This document shows positions 46,063 through 58,916 of a stretch of DNA of 64,000 nucleotides, one piece after another (position 1 is the first letter of the stretch; every line of letters starts with the position of its first letter). Made by a program: the position numbers and the translations under genes. This DNA is from Ehretia macrophylla (taxonomy: Eukaryota > Streptophyta > Magnoliopsida > Boraginales > Ehretiaceae), in the NCBI GenBank assembly GCA_037974665.1, contig CM075781.1, positions 32,837,235 through 32,901,234 of the forward strand. Reading direction: 5' to 3'. The notes beneath the pieces were generated by a model, which ran no database searches, was not told the DNA's origin, and worked only from the letters and a program-made list of their open reading frames with translations.

Positions 46063-48328
46063 TGTCATGCCCCGACCCGACCCCGCAAAAGGCCAAGCCC
46101 GGACCCAACACATGGACGGAGTCTCCTCTGTATCGCGGACGATCCGAAAACCCTAAAATCAACATAACACTTGTGAAAGCCATATAATAATCAAAACAAG
46201 CCAACTTTCTTCAAAAACATACATTTCTTATTATCCAACTTTCCAAGCCAAAAATGATATGCATACTACACAAGTATTTATGCCACTAATCAATTCCAAT
46301 AGCATGCATTTTCTTACTAGTCACAAGAGTAAACTTTTACATTCTTTCAACTTATACAACATAAGACCATAGAGGCCTCAAACTAGAAAATATATACAAG
46401 GCTACAAGCCTCAAAATTAAGCGACCTCCACGCAATATACATAACAAGCAAGGTTCGCGCAAAACTGGTAACCAACCACCAGCAAAGCAGAGAAGTGCTA
46501 TCACGGAAACACCTCCACCTGCTCCTCCTCCTATATTACCTCAAGAGGGTCTGCTTCAACTACTCCTGTAAAAACATAGTATAGAGAGGAATGAGCAAAA
46601 ACTATTGCTCAGCGAGGGCAATTGGTCTCAAGGACGGAGATGAGAGGAGTATGGAATGCAATTAGCCAAGCAATGCACACAATTATCATTTAAGATACAA
46701 ACAAGCCAATATTATAACAAGGCAAGCATTAAAGACTATAACATTCACTCAAAGGATACGGTACTCTTTTCACGAGCAACTTTCATTCAAGAATTCGATG
46801 ACGACGCGCCGGCCCAAACCACCTTATAACACCAGTTTGGAATACCCCGGAAGTATCCATTAACCTACAACCCAAATCTCCCTGGGAGGCAACCCAAGCG
46901 AGAAAGGGAATAGCAGCGGAGCTAGAGCAACCAACACTGGCAACCCAAGGCTACCCAAAGAGGCCCATCACTCACTCACGAGACACTATGCAATGCAAGA
47001 CTCGATACAAGGCGATAAACAAGCGATAAAGCCACATGTGGGAGAATAACAAAGTAGGTTACTCTTGCACGCAATAGCAGCAATTGATAGGCATTTCAAT
47101 CCAAATCAATTCAAACAAGTATTTCAAGTAATTCTAAGCATGCTATAGGCATAAAGTCAAGAAAAACAAGCAAAACACAAATCGGCCCCAACTATCAAAA
47201 CCCTACCATTTCCAAACGAGCAACGAGTTCTGGAAATCGACTTCGCCAACCCTCCTAGGTCACCATAAGGCACGTGTAAAGACCCCAAAACCTTACTTTA
47301 CGCTAGAACTCGCGCAAAGCCCCGATTTCCCCCTTTCTCGTTTGAACTACAACTATAACAACCAAACACCCAACCAACGCCATAATCGCACCAAAAGTGC
47401 TTCCATGGCTTCCCGAAGCAATGCCAACACGCAAAACGAGAAAACGCTAAAGTCGACCTAAACGACCACAACTTTCCCAAACGCATAATTCTCATTTTTT
47501 TCACTACGCAACCCAAACGAACCACACATTTTAGCATTCTAGCGTACCTAGCACATTTCTACATCAACAGAAAGCATAACAGCGCAACTTCAACGTTTCA
47601 AGGTTTTACTATTCACAAAACACTATTCAATTGATAATTTAATTTGCAATCACAACATTTAACCGCAGAAAATGTTACAAAGCTATAAATACATGTTCTA
47701 CAAATGCCAAGGAACATTCTAGAAGCATCAAATCGCTTTAAATAACGATCTACGGACAAATCTCAAAATTGACAAAGTTAACATACATAACGTTTAAATG
47801 CGCAAATAACATGCTTCCCTCACCTCAGGTACTCCTAGTCGCTAGGAAAACAACGCTAGTTGCCTCAGAAATCACCCCGCACAAGCTCACGCGAAGATTG
47901 AATGATTGGAAGGTGAAAGGTTTTTTTTTTCTCTTCAAAGCTCTCGGCCTTCTCCTCTGTTTTTCAGCTGCTATTTTTTTTTTTTGCTTAGTTTTAGCTT
48001 ATAAGGTGTTAAATGGTCAAAGGGTCAAAGGTCCAAGGTCAAACTACTTAAAACTTGGTCAAAGAGTCTTATTTTTGTGCATTTTCAAGCTCAAAACTAA
48101 CACCAATTAAATTTTTAGCTAGCAACAATTAAAATATAAAATTTAAGTCATCTAAATACTAGTTTCACTATTTGATGAGGACTAGAAATCGTTCTCTAGC
48201 TAACGCTCCTTAAATGCAATGCACGTTGCGACAGCGAGAAAGTAACAATTAATTCACAAAGAATTTAAGGAAATATAATTTTCAAAATAATAAACAAGAA
48301 AATTCACATTCCGGGCTCGGGTATTACA
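46063..48328 (-). repeat. Left LTR of the B/C array
   Basis: 2266 bp; plus-strand termini TGTCATGCCCC and GGGTATTACA. Near 48180-48328 it differs from the middle LTR by only three or four changes. It has no gene. Confidence 0.95.
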
Positions 48329-48345
48329 CCCTCTACCCCTTAAAA
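48329..48345 (-). other. Polypurine tract of internal B
   Basis: The sense sequence TTTTAAGGGGTAGAGGG directly abuts the left LTR. Confidence 0.85.
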
Positions 48346-51300
48346 CAATTGCGCCCACGCAATTCCTACCTGGTCAACAAACAACTCCGGATACTGATCC
48401 CGAACCTGGTCCTCTCTTTCCCAAGTTGTTTCCTCAAACCCATGATGATTCCACATAACCTTTACTAACGGAATACTCTTTCTGCGAAGCTCCTGAATCT
48501 TCTGATCCACAATTCTAATCGGTTTCTCTTCATAAGACAACTTTTCTTCAATCTGCAAAGGCTCTGGTTCAAGTACATGTGAAGGGTCTGGATGATACTT
48601 CTTCAACATAGACACATGGAACACATCGTGCAGTCTCGACAAGCTCGGAGGCAAAGCTAATCGATAAGCCAAAGGACCTACCTTTTCGGTGATCTCATAC
48701 GGACCCACATATTTGGGACTAAGCTTCCCGCTCTTACCGTGCCGAATCAATCCCTTCCGTGGAGAAATCTTAAGAAACACCCAATCTCCCAAATCAAACT
48801 CAAGATCCTGACGGTGCTTATCTGCATAACTCTTCTGACGACTCTGAGCTGTAAGCATACGCTGGCGAATAAGGTGAACATTATCTACCATCTTTATCAT
48901 CTCAGGTAACACAGTCGGATCAACTGTTCTCATCTCTCCAACCTCTTCCCAATATAATGGAGATCTACATTTACGACCATACAACGCCTCGTAAGGAGCC
49001 ATACCTATAGTAGATTGATAACTATTGTTGTAGGTGAACTCCGCTAAAGGCAAAAACTTCTCCCAATTCTTCCCAAAGTCTAGCACACATTCTTGAAGCA
49101 TGTCTTCCAAGATCCTGATGGTTCTCTCAGACTGGCCATCAGTTTGGGGATGATATGCAGTACTGAAGCTCAATTTAGTTCCCATGGCCTCTTGCAACTT
49201 ATGCCAAAAATGAGATCTGAATCTGGGATCCCTATCTGACACTATACTCTGTGGCACACCATGCAATCTCACAATATTAGCAACATAAAGTTCAGCTAGC
49301 TTATCAAGGTTATCCTGTTTATTCACGGGAATAAAATGTGTAACTTTAGTCAAGCGGTCCACAACAACCCAAATAGAATCACATCCTCTCGGAGATCTAG
49401 GAAGATCGGTCACAAGGTCCATTGTTATATGTATCCACTTCCATTGCGGAATCGACAACGGTTGTAGCAGTCCGGCTGGCCTCTGATGCTCAACTTTAAC
49501 CCTCTGACAAGTCAAACATCTGGATACATACCCAGCAATCTCCCTCTTCATATTGTTCCACCAGAAGTGTTGTTTCAAATCTCTATACATCTTTGTACTG
49601 CCCGGATGAATCGTGTACCTTGAATTATGTGCCTCGGACAGGATCTCATTCTTCAAAGTCGGATCATCAGGAACACATACTCTATCCCAGAATCTGAAGA
49701 TGCCATTTGCATGTAATTTAAACTCCGACTCTCCCCCTTTTGACTTTTTATGAATCTTCAAGATGTGAGGATCGGTCTTCTGAGCCTCTCTGATTTGTGC
49801 TAGCAATCCTGACTGAATCTGTAAACTAGCAAACCGAATCCATACCTTAGTAGCTTCTGGCTTCCATGAACAAATTTCTTCCAAAGTTTCCCAATCCTTG
49901 ATAATCAAGCTTGCAACAGTAGCCTTTCGGCTTAAAGCATCAGCAACAACATTTGCCTTACTTGGCACATAGTTAATAGAACAGTTATAACCACCCAATA
50001 GCTCTAGCCATCTCCGCTGCCTCATATTTAGATCCTTCTGTGAAAACAAATACTTGAGACTCTTGTGGTCAGTAAATATTTCAAATCTGCAACCCCACAA
50101 GTAATGACGCCACTTCTTCAATGCAAACACAACTGCAGCTAACTCAAGATCATGTGTAGGGTAATTGACTTCATAAGGTTTCAATTTCCTAGAAGCATAG
50201 GCAATCACCTTACCATTCTGCATTAAAACACATCCCAAACCTTCTTTAGATGCATCGCTGTAGACAACGAAGTTCTCTGTTCCCTCAGGTAAAGCTAGTA
50301 TAGGAGCTGTAGTTAGTCTCTTCTTCAATTCTTGGAAACTAGATTCACACTTGGCATCCCAATTGTAAGCAACTTTCTTCCGAGTCAACTGGCTCAAAGG
50401 TCCAGAAATTTTGGAGAAGTCTTTAACAAATCTTCGGTAGTAACCTGCCAATCCAAGAAAACTCCGAATCTCTGACACCGTCTCAAGTCTCTTCCAAGAT
50501 GAAACAACTTCAATCTTAGCTGGATCCACTAAAATTCCTCGGTCTGAAATGATATGGCCTAGAAAAGATATCTGATTCAACCAGAACTCACACTTGCTGA
50601 ATTTAGCAAAAAGCTTTTTTTCCTGCAAAGTCTGTAGCACAATCTTCAAGTGTTGCTCATGTTCAGCCTCATTCTTCGAATACACTAAAATGTCGTCAAT
50701 AAAGATCACGACAAACTGATCAAGGTAAGGTCAGAAAACTCTCTGCATCAAGTCCATGAATGCGGCTGGTGCATTCGTCAAACCAAACGGCAAAACAACA
50801 AATTCATAGTGGCCATATCTAGTCCTAAATGCCGTCTTTGGTATATCGTCACTCCGAATCCTAAGTTGATAGTAACCCTGCCTCAAATCAAATTTAGAGT
50901 AAACACTTGCACCCTGCAATTGGTCAAACAACTCTTCAATCAACGGCAAGGGGTATTTATTCTTAATCGTGACTTGATTAAGTCCCTGTAATCAATACAT
51001 AACCGTAGCGTTCCGTCTTTCTTTCTCACAAACAACACAGGCGCACCCCACAGCGAAGAACTAGGTTGTATAAACCCTTTCTCAAGCAAATTCTGAAGCC
51101 GAATTTTAACTCCTGAAGTTCAGCCGATGCCATTCTATAAGGACTCTTAGAAATTGGCGCAGTGCCTGGCACAAGATCAATCACGAACTCAATCTCCCTA
51201 TCCGGTGGTAAACCCGGTAATTCCTCGGGAAATACACCAGGGAAGTCTCTAACAATCGGAACCTCATTCAAACTCAACTTATCAGTAGGCTGATTGATCA

Positions 51301-51830
51301 AATAAGCTAAGTAAGCTTCACAACCCCTATTCAACAACTTAGAAGTCTTGATCGCTGATAAAAGTGGAATTCGGGCAGCCCTGTAGTTCCCAACAATCTC
51401 TAGTACCGGTAGGTCAGGAACCTTAAGATAAACGACCTTTGTTCTACAATCCAACTGAGCATAATACTTTCCCAACCAGTCCATTCCCAAAATGATTTCA
51501 AAGTCACGGAATGGTAATATAATTAAATCAGCAGGAAATTTACGGTTCTCAATACATATATCACAAGATTTGCAAATAGACTCAGTAACAAATTTCGCAC
51601 CCAAAGGAGTACTAACTTCAACTTCATGAGGCAATTTATCAATGCAAACATTCACAGATCGTGCACATGCAGGAGTTATAAACGAATGTGTAGCTCCGGG
51701 ATCAATCAAAACTTTAACTGGCTGAGTATTGAGAAGAAAGGTACCTTCCACTATAGCTGTAGTATCGGGTAGCTCCTCTACATCCAGTGCAAAGACCCTA
51801 GCCTGAACCCTCTGTGCTGGACGCGCACTT
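48346..51830 (-). pseudogene. Internal B pol region
   Basis: Protease lies near 51690-51730, with the ILGMDWLGKYYAQLD strand near 51450-51495. Reverse transcriptase spans about 50560-51130 ([35 protein letters not shown]). RNase H is near 49930-50330 ([29 protein letters not shown]). Integrase has its HHCC region near 49490-49660 and catalytic words [16 protein letters not shown] and [10 protein letters not shown] in about 49120-49430. A GPYE motif is near 48700, then the chromodomain-like tail [19 protein letters not shown] near 48400-48470. The order RT-RNase H-integrase and the tail support a chromovirus. Broken in a few places. Confidence 0.9.
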
Positions 51831-52954
51831 GTAGCCCTATTCTGAACACCTAGGCCTCCACCACGGCCCTGAACATTGTTATACTTAGGGCAATCTCTCA
51901 CCCTATGGTCATCACTGCCACAACCCGTACATTTACCACTCTTCCTCCAGCAGTTAGCCTCAACATGCCTTAACCGATTACAATAATTACACTGCTGATT
52001 TTGCCTAACTGTAGTGTTTCCCGTAGGTGCTAGGGCTCTGGTAGTAGTAGGAACTGTAGCTCCCTGCTGGGGTCTAGTCACAGCTGGCCTAGCCTGAATC
52101 TGCTGCTGTGGCTGATACGGACGTAGCTGAGGAACCTGTGTAGAAGTCTGATACTGTCTCGGCCGACTCTGGCTGCTCTGGCCCAAATACTGCTTCTTAC
52201 TCGGCTGACTGCTCTCAACTAACATCTCAGCCTTCCGTTTCTCAAACTTCGAGGCTGCCTGAAATGCCTCGGTAAAAGTAGTGTAGGTCTACCCAGTCAA
52301 ATGCAACTGAATATCCATTCTCAGCCCACGGACAAACCTATGAATCATCCTCCTAGCCGGCCGTACCAACTCGGGCATATACCTCGACAAGCTAACAAAC
52401 CTAGCCTCGTACTGTGCAATAGTCATATTTACCTGTTTCAGGGCCACAAACTCGTCTTCCCTCCTTTCCATAGCCATCTCGGGAATATACTTGTCTCGAA
52501 ACTCACTCACAAAATCATCCCATAAATGTGGAACATCCTCACAATCCCACCTCAATCTGACAGTATTCCAACACTGCTCTGCATCGCCCTCAACCAAGAA
52601 TGACGCATAATCTATTCTTCCCTCATCAGTATACCTCACCGCGGTGAAAATCTTCTCAACTCGATTAATCCATCTCTCGGCCGCCTCATCATCCGGCTCT
52701 CCAAAGAACTTTCCCGGCTCGTGCCTCAGAAATTTCTCTAACTGATTATTCTCAACTCTGTAACACTGTCCACCAGGATTAGCTTGATTTCCCTGGGGAT
52801 TATTCCGGTCCTGCCTCTGCTCATGTAGCACCTGTGTAATCCGGTCTACTGCAGTAGTCATAGTAGCCATAAACTGCTCAGGCAACGGCTGCTGACCCTA
52901 TTATGCTGCCTCTTCATCTGCTCCTTTACCTTGAGTACCACGACGTGGCGCCAT
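51831..52954 (-). pseudogene. Internal B gag region
   Basis: It starts MAPRRGTQGKG. The Gag domain contains FFGEPDDEAAERWINRVEKI, LVEGDAEQCWNTV and FVSEFRDKYIPEMAMERRED at about 52430-52710. A Gln-rich stretch is followed by two Cys/His motifs (CNYCNR and CTGCGSDDHRVRDC) near 51890-51995. Closely similar to internal C. Broken. Confidence 0.88.
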
Positions 52955-53245
52955 AGTGGCAACTCACAATAGCTGGCCACATTTAAAAGCAGTTTATAGA
53001 CAGAAATATAGCACATAAGATTAGATAACACTCAAGTCAATAACAATCCAATATTCTATCACACAATTCACATAAGACAAGTTCAACTTGCCAAACTATT
53101 TCACTTAAACACATAAACATTCCAAGTTCACAAGTCATGCTATATCATTTTCTTTTCACTTAACAATCATATATAAACACTTTAGCATTTTAGACCTTTA
53201 CCCCACAGACCGAGAATCATATCCCGGCTCATGCAAGACTATCAT
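52955..53245 (-). other. Internal B leader
   Basis: AT-rich untranslated stretch between primer site and Gag; nothing else seen. Confidence 0.6.
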
Positions 53246-53257
53246 GCTCTGATACCA
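53246..53257 (-). other. Primer-binding site of internal B
   Basis: The sense sequence TGGTATCAGAGC (initiator-Met tRNA) lies eight bases inside the middle LTR. Confidence 0.95.
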
Positions 53258-53265
53258 CCTAAAGA

Positions 53266-56200
53266 TGTCACGCCCCGATCCGACCCCGCAAAAGGCCAAG
53301 CCCAGACCCGACACACGGACGGAGTCTCCTCTGTATCGCGGACGATCCGAAAACCCTAAAATCAATATAACACTTGCGAAAGCCATATAATAATCAAAAC
53401 AAGCCAACTTTCTTCAAAAACATACATTTCTTATTATCGAACTTTCCAAGCCAAAAAAGATATGCATACTACACAAGTATTAATGCCACTAATCAATTCC
53501 AATAGCATGCATTTTCTTACTAGTCACAAGAGTAAACTTTTACATTCTTTCAACTTATACAACATAAGACCATAGAGGCCTCAAACTAGAAAATATATAC
53601 AAGGCTACAAGCCTTAAAATTAAGCGACCTCCACGCAATATACACAACAAGCAAGGTTCGCGCAAATCTGGTAACCAACCACCTGTGACACCCCGAACCC
53701 AGCACTTCACTAATTGCATTCATTAAATTGTTAACTTAGATGTAATTTAGCTAATTACTTTATTTTTTTTATATTTCCATAAATTCAAATATTTCTTTTC
53801 ATGCATTTTATATTTTTATAAAATACTACATATTTTTAGGGGACTATAGCCCCTAACTGTGCGTGCATTGCATATCGGGATCAACGGGAAAAAATTCACG
53901 AAATGTCTGATGAATAGTACCAGCGAGATTTTTTCAGATTTTTCAGATTTTTTGCATTTTATTTTGCTGAAATTTAATCACCCAAATGACCCATTTACCC
54001 TTACTAAAATACCCTATTTGCTTGACCTACCCTTTGACCATCTTATGAGAATATTAAAAGCCAAGAAACAAAAAAAAAAGGGGTCAAAAAAATGGCCAAA
54101 AAAGAGTTACGGGAATAGTAACTTCTCAAAAAAAAAAAATTACTCTTTGCTTCATTCTTGCTTCCATTGCTTCCCAAATTGGTTGTGCTTCATCCTTAGG
54201 ACCTTAAGACCATTCTTTGATCTTCAAAAGAGGTGAATGTGCATTCTATTTTTGTATTAAATTCAATTAAAGTTTGTATTATTATTTTTGTGATCTAATA
54301 TTGTAGTGGTCTAATTCTTGTTCCGTTGATTCTTATATGCTCTAATGACTTCATAGAATATGTTTGATGGTTTAAAATGCTTGTTGAATGCTTGAAAATG
54401 AAAATGGCACTTGGGGAAGATGATGAATAGTGCTAAACTAGGGTTTCCAAAAAAAGTTACAATTTAATTCGATTCGAGGCTTCTAGTAGTTGCTAATTAG
54501 GTCCATAAGCGTGGGAAGAATGTTAATTGCACTTGCTATGTTCAAAATTTGAGAAATTGGATCAAAATAGGCTACTTTAATAAGGGGTTTCAGGTTTATC
54601 TTGAATCCGGGCACGTTTTGAGGTTATGGCTAGTCTTTATTAAGTATTGAAACCTTAGAAGTGCTTTCGTTTCGCTTGTTTGGGTTCCGAAATTGGTACT
54701 TGTAGTGTAAACCCAAAAAGAGGCATTTTTGGTGTTTTCGTGTACTTGTACTCTACGTTATGATTTGGAGGTTTTAAATGAGGTATTTAGGTATCCTTAG
54801 ATTGGTAGGATGGTTAGCTAGCTTAACTTGATCATTGAATTCCGATAGGAAGCTAAATAGCCTAGTTGAATAAAGGGGAAATGAATGAATTAATTGCTTT
54901 AGTACTTGTATTGCTTTGTAGTTGCTCCTAGCGAGTCTAAATGCTATTATAAGGTATGTGTGAGCTTTCGGTTAAGTTTTGTGAAAAGTATAATATTGAC
55001 CCCTTTGTGTTCGCAAAGTTAATCTCATGATAATTGATTTATAATTGAGTAATTAAATGTTTATATGCATTTGTGTAGTGTACGTATTATAGTAGTGAAG
55101 TTTCGTGAATTAAGTTGCTTGGTTTACATGGATTTGGTTGAGTATGAATTTAGAATGGACTAAAGGAACTAGTAATGAACCATGGTAATAATTGTTGTTA
55201 GTTGATTCTTGATTGATTGGATAAATGTTTAAATGTACTTATGTAACAAGTTCATCTATTCGGAGAAGTTGTGAGTTAAGTTATATCGATACTAGTTAAA
55301 GATTGAGTAAACATGTTTATATTGCTTATTAATTGCATTATATGTGTAAAGATACGCTTATATAACTTATTGGTTAGATGTTATATAGTGTTTCTACTTA
55401 TATGAATGGCTATGTATATGTTATTTATTATGCTATTGTCTTTGTCTAATACTTGAAAATTAAAGAATGTTGCATATGTGATCACTTGAGTTTATGTATT
55501 GTTCAAATATTGATTAGAATGATTGTTAAACCATGAAATATATTGTTAGTTATGTGAATTAAAGGGAATCAAATAGAGTTGGATAAATTAATGGCTTTAT
55601 GAACTAGCTTTAGTTGAGAATAAGAAATCATTTCTTATGCATATAGTTGATTGTATTAGGTAGTGATAATTGAAGGGAATTGATGCTTTCGGAGAATATT
55701 GAGGGAATCTTGGCTTAATTCGCGCAGGTTTGGCTTCCTAAAAGGTGAGGGATCATTTCTATGTGCATTCTATGTGTCTCATCTTGTTATATGCTAAATA
55801 TTCGATACTAAGTGATTTAAGTGTTTTAGTTGGATTAGTTTAACAATTATAGACTAATGAATGTATCATATTTCATCGTATGGCGTGATTGATGTGTGTG
55901 CTCGAGGACAACCTCTTTTGTTGTCCTCCTTGTTTGCATATCGGCTTATTTTGTTATATTGTTATTATTATTGCTTCCTGTGCTATCGAGTCAAGGGTTG
56001 CGCAACCTTATCGTCGGGGCGGATGCGATGGGCCTCTCTGGGCGGCAGCGGGCTTGCCAGGGTTGGTTGCTCTAGCTCCGTACCTTATTCACTCACTCGC
56101 CTGGTCCGGAGATTGCCAGGGGGTGTTGGGTCGTAGGATTGGGTACATCCGGAGTACCCTTTGGTGTTTGGGATGCCGGCTTATCGTGATCATGATCGTG

Positions 56201-58899
56201 GTTCGTGGATCGTGAATGAAGACCAACGAAGATTGATGTATAGGGGTTATGTGAAATGTATCCTTTTAAATGTGTGGTTATTTAAGCTATCATTGTTTCT
56301 TTAATTGCCTAATTGTTATTGTTGTTTAACTGTATTTCCTGTTGCATTGCACGCCCCGGGAGACTATTTCCCTCTCTGGGCAACACTGGTTTCTCATACC
56401 TCGATATATGTTTCAGGAAGTGCTGAGGGTGATCCCCAGCTAATTGAGGTGCTAGTGGAAGAGGAAGAAGTTCAGGCTGAGCCTTTGCCCTAGTTGTTAT
56501 ATGTTTGTTGTCTAAGATGGATTTGTCTTCTTGTTGTTACATGGTGTACTTGTATTGCTATAGCATGATCTATTTTGTGGCCTTAAGGCTATGTATATTC
56601 TTGTAGTTGCAAGTTGAAAGTTGTTAGTTGTAATGTTAGCTTTGAGATATTATGGCTTGTAATAACTTTTAATTCTCCTTTTAGTTCTTGCATGCTTGGG
56701 TGTGTATGTTTAGAGGTGTTGATTTCAACTTCTAAAATTGCTCTAATGTTATCATAGAATGGCATGTTAAAAAGGTTTAATGAAAAGTTAAGTTGGGTGC
56801 ATGCATGTGTGATTTGGAGCTGTTGTTTGTCTCCTGGTTTGGATGGCCTAGAACCTTTGAATTTTAATTATAAAAGCTTGTTTTAGTATATTGTGGCTAT
56901 TTTAAGCATTTACAGGTTTGAAAAATGTCTGCGGTACAGAGGAAACTCTGTCCGTTTTTCCCTAAAATTTTGTGACCGGGTTTGGTATTAGGTTGAGAAT
57001 AGCATGGTTATTAGAGCCTCCAGTCCCGTGAGGGATCGGGGCGTTACACCACCAGTAAAGCAGAGAAGTGCTATCACGGAAACACCTCCACCTGCTCCTC
57101 CTCCTCTATTACCTCGAGAGGGTCTGCTTCAACTACTCCTGTAAAAACATAGTATAGAGAGGAATGAGCAAAAACTATTGCTCAGCGAGGGCAATTGGTC
57201 TCAAGGACGGAGATGAGAGGAGTATGCAATGCAATTAGCCAAGCAATGCACACAATTATCATTTAAGATACAAACAAGCCAATATTATAACAAGGCAAGC
57301 ATTAAAGACTATAACATTCACTCAAAGGATACGGTACTCTTTTCACGAGCAACTTTCATTCAAGAATTCGATGACGACGCGCCGGCCCAAACCACCTTAT
57401 AACACCAGTTTGGAATACCCCGGAAGTATCCATCAACCTACGACCCAAATCTCCCTGGGAGGCAACCCAAGCGAGAAAGGGAATAGCAGCGGAGCTAGAG
57501 CAACCAACACTGGCAACCCAAGGCTACCCAGAGAGGCCCATCACTCACGCGCGAGACACTATGCAATGCAAGACTCGATACAAGGCGATAAACAAGCGAT
57601 AAAGCCACACGTGAGAGAATAACAAAGTAGGTTACTCTCGCACGCAATAGCAGCAATTGATAAGCATTTCAATCCAAAACAACTCAAACAAGTATTTCAA
57701 GTAATTCTAAGCATGCTATAGGCATAAAGTCAAGAAAAACAAGCAAAACACAAATCGGCCCCAACTATCAAAACCCTACCATTTCCAAACGAGCCACGAG
57801 TTCTGGAAACCGACTTCGCCAACCCTCCTAGGTAACCATAAGGCACGTCTAAAGACCCCGAAACCTTACTTTACCCTAGAACTCGCGCAAAGCCCCGATT
57901 TCCCCCTTTCTCGTTTGAACTACAATTATAACAACCAAACACCCAACCAACGCCATAATCGCACCAAAAGTGCTTCCATGGCTTCCCGAAGCAATGCCAA
58001 CACGCAAAACGAGAAAACGCTAAAGTCGACCTAAACGACCCCGACTTTTCCAAAGGCATAATTCTCGTTTTTTTCACTACGCAACCCAAACGAACCACAC
58101 ATTTTAGCATTCTAGCGTACCTAGCACATTTCTACATCAACAAAAAGCATAACAGCGCAACTTTAACGTTTCAAGGTTTTACTATTCACAAAACACTATT
58201 CAATTGACAATTTAATTTGCAATCACAACATTTAACCGCAGAAAATATTACAAAGCTATAAATACATGTTCTACAAATGCCAAGGAACATACTAGAAGCA
58301 TCAAATCGCTTTAAACAACAATCTACGGACAAATCTCAAAATTGACAAAGTTAACATATATAACGTTTAAATGCGCAAATAACATGCTTCCCTCACCTCA
58401 GGTACTCCTAGTCGCTAGGAAAACAACGTTAGTTGCCTCGGAAATCACCCCGCACGAGCCACGCGAAGATTGAATGATTGGAAGTTGAAAGGTTTTTTTT
58501 TCTCTCTCTTCAAAGCTCTCGGCCTTCTCCTCTGTTTTCAGCTGCTATTTTTTTTTTGCTTAGTTTTAGCTTATAAGGTGTTAAATGGTCAAAGGGTCAA
58601 AGGTCCAAGGTCAAACTACTTAAAACTTGGTCAAAGAGCCTTATTTTTGTGCATTTTCAAGCTCAAAACTAACACCAATTAAATTTTCAGCTAGCAACAA
58701 TTAAAATATAAAATTTAAGTCATCTAAATACTAGTTTCACTATTTGCTGAGGACTAGAAATCGTTCTCTAGCTATCGCTCCTTAAATGCAATGCACGTTG
58801 CGACAGCGAGAAAGTAACAATTAATTCACAAAGAATTTAAGGAAATATAATTTCCAAATAATAAACAAGAAAATTCACATTCCGGGCTCGGGTATTACA
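53266..58899 (-). repeat. Middle LTR of the B/C array, split by a solo LTR
   Basis: The two LTR parts, 53266-53683 and 57049-58899, total about 2264 bp after allowing for the 5-bp target duplication, the same length as the left LTR. It serves as 5' LTR for B and 3' LTR for C. Confidence 0.92.
53684..57048 (+). mobile_element. Solo LTR, 3365 bp, flanked by CCACC target repeats
   Basis: Begins TGTGACACCCCG and ends CGGGGCGTTACA in the plus orientation, opposite to its host. Perfect 5-bp target duplications CCACC lie at 53679-53683 and 57049-57053; the empty site is visible in the left LTR near 46480. It has no gag, pol, primer site or polypurine tract. The 3' third is a reverse-orientation relative of the A LTR (for example TCATACCTCGATATATGTTTCAGG near 56395-56418 and the palindrome GGTTGCGCAACC at 55996-56007). 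A long A-rich and CTTC-rich stretch near 54060-54180 could be its promoter region. Short frames inside are incidental. Confidence 0.92.
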
Positions 58900-58916
58900 C
58901 CCTCTCCCCCTTAAAA
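58900..58916 (-). other. Polypurine tract of internal C
   Basis: The sense sequence TTTTAAGGGGGAGAGGG abuts the middle LTR. Confidence 0.88.

Noticed and set aside
47298-47537. Cys/Trp-rich frame recurring in the B/C LTRs (also 57871-58110)
   Set aside because: It is LTR sequence with a chance open frame; its presence in both LTRs is copy identity, not selection.
53859-54236. Plus-strand frame of 125 codons with a Lys-rich centre
   Set aside because: The Lys run comes from an A-rich tract in the solo LTR; composition explains it.
55861-56215. Overlapping plus-strand frames of about 100 codons
   Set aside because: They lie within the solo LTR, overlap each other in different frames and have no homologous domain.
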